Shown piece by piece: positions 1 to 5,138 of a stretch of 6,287 nucleotides of DNA. The DNA comes from Campylobacteraceae bacterium UBA1877 (GTDB lineage Bacteria > Campylobacterota > Campylobacteria > Campylobacterales > Campylobacteraceae). The stretch lies in the NCBI GenBank assembly GCA_002352945.1, contig DDHL01000119.1, forward strand, positions 5,125-11,411. The letters run 5' to 3'. The stretch's first letter is position 1, and every line of letters begins with the position of its first letter. The notes beneath the pieces are model-generated. The model was not told the origin of the DNA and did no database searches. It saw only the letters and a list, made by a program, of their open reading frames with translations. A program made the position numbers and the translations under genes.

Positions 1-5
1 CCACT

Positions 6-1229
6 TTATGCTGCCTGCCGTAACGCTTTTTTAGCATTATAGCGTTTTTGTTTGTTTCCCGGATAATACACTTCATCGGGAGTTTTATAATCCAGACTTG
101 AATGCAGTCTTTGGCTATTGTAAATATTGATATATTCATCTATTCCAACTCTTGCCTCCTTCATGGTGTTGTAGCTTTTAGGATAAACATCTTCATATTT
201 AAGCGTTCTCCAGAACCGCTCAATTGCGATATTGCCTATTGATCTGCCCTTGGCATCCATAGAGATTGAAATGTCGTGATCTTTCAGGATATCGATATGC
301 TCTCTTGCCGTGTACTGGCTGCCTTGATCAGAGTTAAAGATACGGGGCTTTTTATACCGTGCAAGTGCGTCTTTAAGCACACTTGTGGTTAGGTATGTAT
401 CCATTGTGCTAGAGAGTTTCCATGAAAGGATCTTTTTTGTATGCCAGTCTATAATAGCTGCTAGATATACAAATCCTCTTTCTAATCTGATATAGGTTAT
501 ATCAGCACTCCATACACTATTTGGCGTATCTATAGCAACTTGACCGCTTTCATTTTTAAACTCATTCAGTAGGTAGGGATACTTCTTATGCTCAATATTT
601 GCTATTGTCGTCTTTGGCTTTGGAAAGAGCGCTTTTATCCCCATAAACTCCATGGCACGCTTTATAAGCTTTCTGCCCACATCAAAGCCAAGCCGTTTCA
701 GCATCTTCACAATCCGCCTTGTACCGTAGTAAGGATACTGTGTATGGATCTTATCGATTGTGTGCAACATAGCGATATCCTCTTGTGTCTCAAAAGCTTG
801 CACGGGCTTGTAATAATAAGCGCTCTTACTCATATGAAGCAGTTGCAGCCTGCGATTGAGCGAAGGATTTTTAGTAGCAGCTTGGACACCTTCGTCTTTA
901 CCGATTAACTCTTTTTTAATCGATAAGTCCAAGCTGCTTAGCTTTCCCGCAAGCCAGTCACGTTCAATGCTTAGCGTACCCACTTTTTTAGCTAGCCTTT
1001 CACTTTGTGTTTCAAGTTCACTGATTTTTTCTTTATACTCTTTTACCGCGGCACTTTTGTCAAACGCTAATGATGCATTAGATAAAAACTGCTTCTTCCA
1101 ATCCTTTAAACTCTTTGGTAGTATCTCATACTTGCTTGCTACCTCATTGACAGTCTTTTCACCTTCTAACAGCTCAAGTACAACCTTTGTTTTAAACTCG
1201 GCACTATAGCTTTTTCTCTTTCTACTCAT
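6..1229 (-). CDS. IS3-family transposase, single-frame OrfAB
   Basis: This 407-residue DDE transposase would cut and join the IS ends. Residues 1-50 form the OrfA-type helix-turn-helix (SAEFKTKVVLELLEGEKTV, then a LPKSLKDWKKQF segment). Residues 60-100 are a heptad-like coiled coil, presumably for multimerisation. Residues 120-200 hold the HTH_21-like linker with YPYYGTRRI (165-173). The integrase core follows, with D243 (SADITYI), D301 (NSDQGSQY) and E337 (NIAIERFW), giving DD(35)E spacing and the usual basic residue seven after the Glu (K344). The start codon is preceded by a near-perfect AGGAGGT at 1234-1240. Most IS3 relatives need a -1 frameshift between orfA and orfB, but here both are in one frame and length is full. 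An AAAAAAG stretch remains at the expected junction (codons 105-107). The gene looks intact and potentially active. Confidence 0.95.
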   Translation of the reverse strand: MSRKRKSYSAEFKTKVVLELLEGEKTVNEVASKYEILPKSLKDWKKQFLSNASLAFDKSAAVKEYKEKISELETQSERLAKKVGTLSIERDWLAGKLSSLDLSIKKELIGKDEGVQAATKNPSLNRRLQLLHMSKSAYYYKPVQAFETQEDIAMLHTIDKIHTQYPYYGTRRIVKMLKRLGFDVGRKLIKRAMEFMGIKALFPKPKTTIANIEHKKYPYLLNEFKNESGQVAIDTPNSVWSADITYIRLERGFVYLAAIIDWHTKKILSWKLSSTMDTYLTTSVLKDALARYKKPRIFNSDQGSQYTAREHIDILKDHDISISMDAKGRSIGNIAIERFWRTLKYEDVYPKSYNTMKEARVGIDEYINIYNSQRLHSSLDYKTPDEVYYPGNKQKRYNAKKALRQAA

Positions 1230-1233
1230 AATG

Positions 1234-1240
1234 ACCTCCT
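1234..1240 (-). promoter_or_regulatory. Strong ribosome binding site of the transposase
   Basis: The minus strand reads AGGAGGT four bases before the ATG at 1227-1229. It supports the chosen start and is closer to the full anti-Shine-Dalgarno complement than the AAGG-type sites of most other genes here. Confidence 0.75.
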
Positions 1241-1256
1241 ACACTGTATCTTTCAA

Positions 1257-1265
1257 ATTTTAACA
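1257..1265 (-). promoter_or_regulatory. Likely transposase promoter (extended -10)
   Basis: The minus strand reads TGTTAAAAT, an extended -10 (TGn plus TAAAAT) 28 bases upstream of the transposase start codon. No good -35 hexamer is seen at the usual distance. It lies inside the element, so expression need not depend on a flanking promoter, although read-through from the SDR operon in the same direction is also possible. Confidence 0.4.
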
Positions 1266-1296
1266 TTTAGGAATAAAAACTTCTCTTGATTCGGTT

Positions 1297-1312
1297 GCTT
1301 TTTCTGGGGACA
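1297..1312 (-). repeat. Probable terminal inverted repeat of the IS (transposase-upstream end)
   Basis: Read on the minus strand this stretch is TGTCCCCAGAAAAAGC. It begins with TG and a run of C, as IS3-family termini do, and lies between the transposase promoter and the SDR stop codon. Its partner would lie at the left window edge, where only CCACTTTATGC is visible, so the pairing is unproven. Confidence 0.5.
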
Positions 1313-1331
1313 TTATAATTTTTAAATTAGA

Positions 1332-1997
1332 CTATTTTTGAGCCTTTTTCACAATCCCAAAACGGGGTGAGCGCAAGGTAATATCACACACAACAGCTGG
1401 ATTTTTCAAAACAAAAAGCACACTTTCAGCTATGGTTTGAGGGTCCAAATGTGCACCATCTTGAGAGCTTGGAGCAAAACGCAAAGGTTCAAAAAATGGA
1501 GTTAGCGTCATGTCGGGATTTATACATGTAACTTTGATATTAGATTGGCGCACCTCTTCAAAAAGAGCTAGCGAAAAATCGCGCAATCCAGATTTTGTAG
1601 CAGTGTATGCAGCGCTAAATTTTGCATGCCTTGTAGCCTCGATTGAAGCGATGTTTATAATATGTCCGCTTCCTTGGTTTTTAAATTTTTTTAAACACTC
1701 CCTTGTGAGTATCATTGGAGCAGTTAAATTCACAGCAACTAGTCTTGCTAAACGTTCCGGTTTTATAGTTTCATGAGGGTCAAATATCCCAAATCCAGCA
1801 CAGTTAATCAGCCCATCAACACTGTTTTTTTCAAGCCACAAACTGACTTTACGGGCAAGCTTAGCGCTATCGGCCAAATCACACTCTAGCTCAGCACTAT
1901 TTCTTCCAATGTTTGTTACCACAAAGCCCTCATCTTCAAGCCTTTTTCGAATCGCAGAGCCAATTCCTCCGCTCGCTCCAGTCATTAAGATGTGCAT
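1332..1997 (-). CDS. SDR-family NAD(P)-dependent oxidoreductase
   Basis: This 221-residue classical short-chain dehydrogenase/reductase has a Rossmann fold. The cofactor motif TGASGGIG is at residues 6-13, NCAG at 65-68, and the catalytic tetrad is N90, S118, Y131 and K135 (YTATK). Arg32 just after the second strand (NIGRN) suggests NADP(H) preference; that is a family rule and not shown here. Residues 160-175 (NPDMTLTPFF) match the PG/T region that closes over substrate. Length is slightly below the usual 240-260 residues, with a compact C-terminus. The ATG overlaps the end of the SPL-family gene by 13 bases and has GGGAG about seven bases upstream, so it is probably translated from the same mRNA. 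The substrate is unknown. Its place after a radical SAM DNA-repair-like gene is the only functional hint. It is the last gene before the IS. Confidence 0.9.
   Translation of the reverse strand: MHILMTGASGGIGSAIRKRLEDEGFVVTNIGRNSAELECDLADSAKLARKVSLWLEKNSVDGLINCAGFGIFDPHETIKPERLARLVAVNLTAPMILTRECLKKFKNQGSGHIINIASIEATRHAKFSAAYTATKSGLRDFSLALFEEVRQSNIKVTCINPDMTLTPFFEPLRFAPSSQDGAHLDPQTIAESVLFVLKNPAVVCDITLRSPRFGIVKKAQK
1522..1531. repeat. Near-copy (ATACATGTAA) of the palindrome inside the SDR gene
   Basis: It differs from TTACATGTAA at the first base only and keeps the inner 8-base palindrome TACATGTA. It is translated on the minus strand within the SDR segment VTCINPD. It may be a decayed copy or chance. 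Confidence 0.5.
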
Positions 1998-2605
1998 CTT
2001 TTTACTCCCTCAATTTTTGACATATACGATTCGCACATAGCCTTTTCAAAAGCCTCATTGTCCAAATACTCATGCCCAAAAACCCTTTTCCAAAGTCCAA
2101 TATCTTCCATGCACAAATAAAAAAATATCTTCCCGTGCCACGGCTCAAAAGCGTTATAAAGCGTACTAAAGAGTTTTTGTTTTTGCTCAAAAGTATAAGA
2201 GAATTTGCCATTTGTCTGCACAAGGGGCATTTGCAAAATCTTGCTTGCCAATCCACGCCGGCGCAATTTTTTAATAACAGGCTTTATAAAAGTTAGCGCT
2301 CCCATGGAGACCATCGCAACTTTGGCTGGATCAAACTTTTCAATTAAAGTTTTAGCGATGGCTTCATAACTCTCTTGCCAACCTTCATGATAGACCATTG
2401 GATGAAAATGAAACCCTACTAAATTTCCCTTTTTTGCAATTTTTAAAGCAGCTTTTACTCTTCTATTTAAACTTGCAGTTCTATGCTCTTCATGCTCAAT
2501 CACACTTTGAGGATTTAGCGACCATGTGGTTATGATGTTTGCCGGAATTGGATTTTCAAGCAAATAATCAATATTGTCTGATTTTGTCTTAAACTCTAAA
2601 ATCAC
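1985..2605 (-). CDS. C-terminal half of SPL-family radical SAM protein, out of frame with its N-terminal half
   Basis: This frame contains 206 residues after a GTG codon at 2603-2605. There is no Shine-Dalgarno sequence before it, only the A tract and ATCCAAAT, so independent initiation is unlikely and the GTG is better read as Val207 of the full protein. The content is the remainder of the barrel: FKTKSDNIDYLLE, ITTWSLNPQSVIEHEEHRTASLNRRV and GFHFHPMVYHEGW, followed by a helical C-terminal part ending in KRCTS. It lacks the iron-sulfur motif, so by itself it could not do radical SAM chemistry. The stop codon lies 13 bases inside the SDR gene, so the gene boundary is well preserved despite the break. 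Confidence 0.7.
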   Translation of the reverse strand: MILEFKTKSDNIDYLLENPIPANIITTWSLNPQSVIEHEEHRTASLNRRVKAALKIAKKGNLVGFHFHPMVYHEGWQESYEAIAKTLIEKFDPAKVAMVSMGALTFIKPVIKKLRRRGLASKILQMPLVQTNGKFSYTFEQKQKLFSTLYNAFEPWHGKIFFYLCMEDIGLWKRVFGHEYLDNEAFEKAMCESYMSKIEGVKRCTS

Positions 2606-3222
2606 ATTTGGATTTTTTTTGCAAACGCAAAGAGTGCATCCATTATGCCTTCTTTATTTCCCCACATAAGCGAATCAGACGACTGACCCGTTCCTATATG
2701 ATAAATCTTATCTGGATCAATCGATAAATTTTGAAGCTTTGAGGCAAAGTTCGTATCAAACCCCACAACGCCTTCATTATAAAAAGATTGAACTGCACAA
2801 TAGCTACAATCAAACCCGCAGCTCTCAACCGCATCAAGGGTCATCAAGTTGCAGCAGCGTGTTTGTGGCGATGCCACCGGACAGCGTCCAAGACCCAAAT
2901 TCTCTTTGGGTTTTGCTTCAAGCTTCACTTTTTGGCCTTCATAAAAAGGCGTTGGCTTTGAATAATCTCTTGGTGATTGTTTACATGTAAGCCAAAACTC
3001 TTTTACTGTTTTAAAACCATCTTTTTCTTCATCTGGCCACAAATCTTCAATATCGCCCTTTTGCCACATTTTAAAATCCACAGCCATATCTAAAAGCTGG
3101 CGAATCTGCTGGAATGAAAAACGCTTTTTTTGGCTCAACTCTTCTAAAAACGCTACGCTTTTTTGGCTTAGGTGTGTATATCCACTCTGAGAGAGCGCTT
3201 CTTGAAATTTTTCATATGACAT
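2602..3222 (-). CDS. N-terminal half of SPL-family radical SAM protein (4Fe-4S cluster domain)
   Basis: As read, this frame gives 206 residues and stops just after the A tract with the out-of-frame tail IQM. Residues 1-60 look helical and could be an accessory domain. Residues 111-142 hold a cysteine-dense stretch (C114, C123, C124) ending in SCGFDCSYC, the CxxxCxxC cluster motif. Residues 174-189 (YHIGTGQSSDSLMWGN) fit the next strand and loop of the radical SAM barrel. Alone this piece would have a cluster but only part of the barrel, so it would probably be inactive. The ATG lies 11 bases inside the end of the nucleosidase gene and has AAAAAAGG about nine bases upstream, which supports the start and suggests coupling. 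Confidence 0.8.
   Translation of the reverse strand: MSYEKFQEALSQSGYTHLSQKSVAFLEELSQKKRFSFQQIRQLLDMAVDFKMWQKGDIEDLWPDEEKDGFKTVKEFWLTCKQSPRDYSKPTPFYEGQKVKLEAKPKENLGLGRCPVASPQTRCCNLMTLDAVESCGFDCSYCAVQSFYNEGVVGFDTNFASKLQNLSIDPDKIYHIGTGQSSDSLMWGNKEGIMDALFAFAKKIQM
2613..2620 (-). other. A8 frameshift site in the SPL-family gene
   Basis: On the coding strand the sequence is GCA AAA AAA ATC in the upstream frame. This places an A_AAA_AAA heptamer in exactly the phase required for -1 slippage. After a -1 shift the reading is GCA AAA AAA AAT CCA AAT GTG (AKKNPNV), continuing into the second half. Nine A residues would give the same protein without slippage. No Shine-Dalgarno-like stimulator is seen at the usual 10-14 bases upstream; an AGAAGG lies roughly 30 bases away. 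Confidence 0.75.
2981..2990. repeat. TTACATGTAA palindrome, copy inside the SPL-family gene
   Basis: This is an exact 10-base palindrome within coding sequence. On the minus strand it is read as (C)TT ACA TGT AA(A), encoding Leu-Thr-Cys-Lys near residue 79 of the SPL-family protein. One flank extends the match to TTTACATGTAAG. Confidence 0.9.
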
Positions 3223-3742
3223 GAGAAAAAACCTTTTTTATGTGAGGTTGAAGAAGATTTTGAACAAAGGCTTTTGTTGGAATTGCATCAGTTCCATAAT
3301 CAGAAACAACTTTGAAAATATAAATCTCACTAAGCTTTACATGTAAAGCGCAAATTTGCTTAAAAGTTTGCGCTTCCATATCGACCAAATCAGAGTTAAA
3401 ATCGCTCAAATCCTTTGCTGGCAAACTTGTAGAAGATATGCTCACTTTTGGGATTTTATCTATCTTGTGCGTTGCGCAACACAAAGTTCCTATCGAAAGG
3501 TTTTTATTTTTTGAAGCTGCCATCCCAAAATTGAGCGCTTTTGAAAAAGTGTACGACTCAAAAACTTTTTGAAGCTTATCTTTTGTCTTTTTCGCACCAA
3601 TTCCAGAGATAGCTAAAACCACACTATCGTTTGCATAAATTGTCGGCTCAATTTGCTCTAAATTGAGATATTTTCGTATCCCTTTTGACTCAATTGGCAA
3701 AGCTGTGTGGATAAGTAGTTGCATCTTCTTCATGGGCAGCAT
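3212..3742 (-). CDS. MTA/SAH nucleosidase-like (PNP/UDP phosphorylase superfamily) protein
   Basis: This protein of about 176 residues looks like a short member of the nucleoside phosphorylase/nucleosidase superfamily that includes 5'-methylthioadenosine/S-adenosylhomocysteine nucleosidase (MTAN) and futalosine hydrolase. Numbering from the ATG at 3740-3742, ALPIES places E18 where E. coli MTAN has E12; ISGIGAKKT (45-53) resembles the GIG strand-loop; VDMEAQTF gives M122-E123, the ribose-binding Met-Glu pair; VSDYGTD gives D148, matching the catalytic Asp197. At about 176 residues against roughly 230 for MTAN it is compact. The start is uncertain: a TTG at 3754 and ATGs at 3742, 3733 and 3724 are possible, and only a weak AAGG about 12 bases before 3742 helps. 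It overlaps the SPL-family gene by 11 bases, suggesting a role with that SAM-dependent enzyme. Confidence 0.7.
   Translation of the reverse strand: MLPMKKMQLLIHTALPIESKGIRKYLNLEQIEPTIYANDSVVLAISGIGAKKTKDKLQKVFESYTFSKALNFGMAASKNKNLSIGTLCCATHKIDKIPKVSISSTSLPAKDLSDFNSDLVDMEAQTFKQICALHVKLSEIYIFKVVSDYGTDAIPTKAFVQNLLQPHIKKVFSHVI
3334..3349. repeat. 16-base palindrome GCTTTACATGTAAAGC inside the nucleosidase gene
   Basis: This is a perfect 16-base palindrome whose core TTACATGTAA is at 3337-3346. On the minus strand it is read TTA CAT GTA AAG (Leu-His-Val-Lys), a different reading frame from the copy at 2981. The codon phase difference argues that the DNA, and not a peptide, is conserved. Confidence 0.9.
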
Positions 3743-3767
3743 TGTAACACACAACCTTCAATAAGCT

Positions 3768-3777
3768 TTACATGTAA
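3768..3777. repeat. TTACATGTAA palindrome overlapping the glycosyltransferase stop codon
   Basis: The exact 10-base palindrome includes the stop codon. On the minus strand it is read (TC)T TAC ATG TAA, encoding the final Tyr-Met and stop, which is the third possible phase. It is followed within 26 bases by the candidate start of the nucleosidase gene. Confidence 0.9.
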
Positions 3778-4973
3778 GATAAAATTCTCTCAAACAGACC
3801 TTGCCATGTTTTATCTGAAAGCTGCTTTTTGATCCAATCTTTTGGCAGCTCTTCTTCACTCATCAAAGCTTCAAATTGCCCTTTGATTGCATCGGCTAAC
3901 TCTTTTTCAAACTGGTCTAAAAAATCTGGATTTGGAGTATCAACACCCAACATTGGCGGAAGAGAAACGTAGCTAATCCTTCCTGCATCTTGCATAGCTT
4001 TTCCGATAAATTCGCTAAGGCCTGGAAGCTTAGTGCAAACCACTCTTGCTCCACAAGCTAAGGCTTCAAGAACCACCAAAGGCAATCCTTCAAAAAACGA
4101 AGCTAAAACTAAAATGTGACTTTCTTGTAGATTTTTCATCAAAACATCTTGCTCAACAAAGCCAAGACAAGTAACATTTTTAAGTGCATTTGCTTTTAGC
4201 TCTATAAGCTCACTCTCCTTTCCTGCTCCTCCGCCAATGAGCGTTAAATTTGCATCTTTAAAATCAAGCCTTTCCCACGCATTTAACAAAGAAGGTACAC
4301 CCTTTGCATTACTTAGTTTTCCCACATAAACTACTTTGACGGGAGGAATTTTTGGATTATCTGTTGGATAAAATTTTGACGCATCATAGCCGCTGCCACT
4401 AACTATGACTTTAGATTTTGGCAAATTATACCTTGTGATTATTTGCTCTTTTTGAGCTTGATTGAGAGCAAAGGCGTATTGGATTTTTTCAAGTTTAGGT
4501 TGGATGAAGTTTGCAATTTTTGGAGCAAGTTCAATTTGGCGCAAATCGGTTCCATGACACAAGCAAAAGAGTGGAATTTGAGGAAATTCCTCTTTTATAA
4601 GTGCGCTTAAAACCCACAAATGGTTGCTTATGATTACATCTGGCTTAAACTCGTTAACTGCTTTTTGAATCACCTCTTTTAAAGCTTTTATGTAAGCTTG
4701 CAATTTAACCTCATCAAGCTCGCTAAAACGTGTGCTAGCATAGGGCATGACATCACTCATTCCCACAATATCAAAAGGTAGTTTTGGAGCGTTAAAGCAG
4801 ATTGGATAGAGTGAATTTATACCCTCAATTTTTGGCTCATCTTCACCCTTATCAATGCCAACGATTGCAGCTTGCGTGCAGCCTTTTTTTGCTCCAGCTT
4901 TAGCAAGAGCTTCTAAAAACACTCCGCTTCCAGTTTTGCCAACCCGCTGCGAGAGCGCGTGTAAAATACGCAT
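3768..4973 (-). CDS. GT4-family (GT-B fold) glycosyltransferase
   Basis: This 401-residue cytoplasmic or membrane-peripheral retaining glycosyltransferase of the GT-B fold transfers sugar from a nucleotide sugar to an unidentified acceptor. The N-terminal domain has an opening strand and glycine loop (MRILHALSQRVGKTGSG, 1-17) and HGTDLR at 140-145. The C-terminal donor domain has YVGKLSNAKG (216-225), a glycine-rich TLIGGGAG (244-251), GFVEQDVL (271-278), and the EX7E motif as E295...E303 within FFEGLPLVVLEALACG. No signal peptide or membrane segment is seen. The ATG has AAGGA five bases upstream (4979-4983). It is the first gene of the leftward run. The 3' end carries a TTACATGTAA copy that includes the stop codon, and another copy abuts its ribosome binding site. 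It is likely surface or exopolysaccharide related, but no glycan genes are adjacent to support this. Confidence 0.9.
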   Translation of the reverse strand: MRILHALSQRVGKTGSGVFLEALAKAGAKKGCTQAAIVGIDKGEDEPKIEGINSLYPICFNAPKLPFDIVGMSDVMPYASTRFSELDEVKLQAYIKALKEVIQKAVNEFKPDVIISNHLWVLSALIKEEFPQIPLFCLCHGTDLRQIELAPKIANFIQPKLEKIQYAFALNQAQKEQIITRYNLPKSKVIVSGSGYDASKFYPTDNPKIPPVKVVYVGKLSNAKGVPSLLNAWERLDFKDANLTLIGGGAGKESELIELKANALKNVTCLGFVEQDVLMKNLQESHILVLASFFEGLPLVVLEALACGARVVCTKLPGLSEFIGKAMQDAGRISYVSLPPMLGVDTPNPDFLDQFEKELADAIKGQFEALMSEEELPKDWIKKQLSDKTWQGLFERILSYM

Positions 4974-4981
4974 AAATATCC

Positions 4982-4991
4982 TTACATGTAA
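4982..4991. repeat. TTACATGTAA palindrome next to the glycosyltransferase ribosome binding site
   Basis: This exact copy is 9-18 bases upstream of the glycosyltransferase ATG. Its edge supplies the AA of the AAGGA Shine-Dalgarno sequence on the minus strand. A protein or RNA structure here could affect translation or early transcription of the operon. The copy is 72 bases, centre to centre, from the next one. Confidence 0.9.
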
Positions 4992-5000
4992 AGAGTTAAA

Positions 5001-5006
5001 ATCATA
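5001..5006 (-). promoter_or_regulatory. Possible -10 of the leftward operon
   Basis: The minus strand reads TATGAT 27 bases upstream of the glycosyltransferase ATG, between two copies of the TTACATGTAA palindrome. A second candidate, TAAAAT, lies at 5036-5041. Neither has a convincing -35 box, so the assignment is weak. With the second candidate the palindrome at 5051-5066 would lie just upstream of the -10, where a bound protein could influence polymerase. Confidence 0.3.
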
Positions 5007-5050
5007 TTTAATATCAAAAATTGGTTAATTGTCTAATTTTAGGGCAAAAA

Positions 5051-5066
5051 CCTTTACATGTAAAGG
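5051..5066. repeat. 16-base palindrome CCTTTACATGTAAAGG in the divergent promoter region
   Basis: This perfect 16-base palindrome (core 5054-5063) lies in noncoding DNA between the glycosyltransferase and glnS. It has no loop and is not followed by a clean T run in either direction, so it does not look like an intrinsic terminator. Its position would suit an operator, but the coding copies elsewhere argue for a more general role. Confidence 0.9.
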
Positions 5067-5096
5067 GGTTTATTACATTTTAATTAATGAGAAGCA

Positions 5097-5105
5097 TGCT
5101 AAAAT
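5097..5105 (+). promoter_or_regulatory. Likely glnS promoter (extended -10)
   Basis: The sequence TGCTAAAAT is an extended -10 (TGn plus TAAAAT) 33 bases before the glnS start codon. The 30 bases upstream are T/A-rich without a clear -35 box, a pattern common for the housekeeping sigma factor of Campylobacterota. The 16-base palindrome at 5051-5066 is about 30 bases further upstream. Confidence 0.5.
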
Positions 5106-5124
5106 ACACATTTTATGAGCTATG

Positions 5125-5129
5125 AAAGG
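5125..5129 (+). promoter_or_regulatory. glnS ribosome binding site
   Basis: AAAGG lies nine bases before the ATG at 5139. No other start with comparable spacing is seen in frame, and the resulting N-terminus aligns with that of E. coli GlnS. Confidence 0.7.
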
Positions 5130-5138
5130 TAAAAACTA

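Larger units (their letters stand above)
1..1312 (-). mobile_element. IS3-family insertion sequence, left end inside window, right end cut by or just outside it
   Basis: The element carries one IS3-type DDE transposase gene reading right to left. The upstream terminus is placed at 1312 because the minus strand there starts TGTCCCCAGAAAAAGC, with the TG...CA ends and C-rich first bases typical of IS3 elements. It lies 85 bases before the start codon, with only 19 bases between it and the end of the SDR gene. The transposase stop codon is at 6-8, so the other end must be within a few bases of position 1 or just outside. The first bases, CCACTTTATGC, could be the inner part of a matching inverted repeat missing its outer TGTCC, but only about 6 of 11 visible positions agree. 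The target duplication cannot be tested because one flank is missing. The extent is inferred; the presence of the element is clear from the transposase. Confidence 0.8.
1985..3222 (-). pseudogene. SPL-family (spore photoproduct lyase-like) radical SAM protein, split by a frameshift
   Basis: Two adjoining reading frames of 206 residues each together make one 412-residue SPL-family radical SAM protein. Joining them across the A8 tract at 2613-2620 with a -1 shift, or one extra A, gives ...FAFAKKNPNVILEFKTKS..., a continuous and family-like sequence. The first half holds the 4Fe-4S/SAM motif C135-x3-C139-x2-C142. The second half holds the family-like segments LEFKTKSDNID, TASLNRRV and VGFHFHPMVYHEGW. 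Family members in spore formers reverse the thymine dimer called spore photoproduct; this organism is probably not a spore former, so the substrate is open. The gene starts inside the nucleosidase gene and ends inside the SDR gene. It may be a true pseudogene, phase-variable, expressed by slippage on the A run, or a base-count error in the sequence. Confidence 0.8.

Noticed and set aside
588..1209. Plus-strand reading frames at 588-908 and 856-1209
   Set aside because: They lie entirely antisense to the transposase, have no recognisable domains and no good ribosome binding site.
2002..2256. Minus-strand 84-residue frame inside the SPL C-terminal half
   Set aside because: It is a shifted frame of the same gene; the translation in the main frame matches the SPL family and this one matches nothing.
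1985..2605. C-terminal SPL half as an independent gene starting at GTG
   Set aside because: There is no ribosome binding site before the GTG, and the sequence upstream in the same frame continues the family consensus (KNPNV), so the GTG is an internal valine codon.
5051..5068. The 16-base palindrome as a transcription terminator
   Set aside because: There is no loop, no GC-rich stem and no following uridine run, and identical motifs occur within coding sequence.
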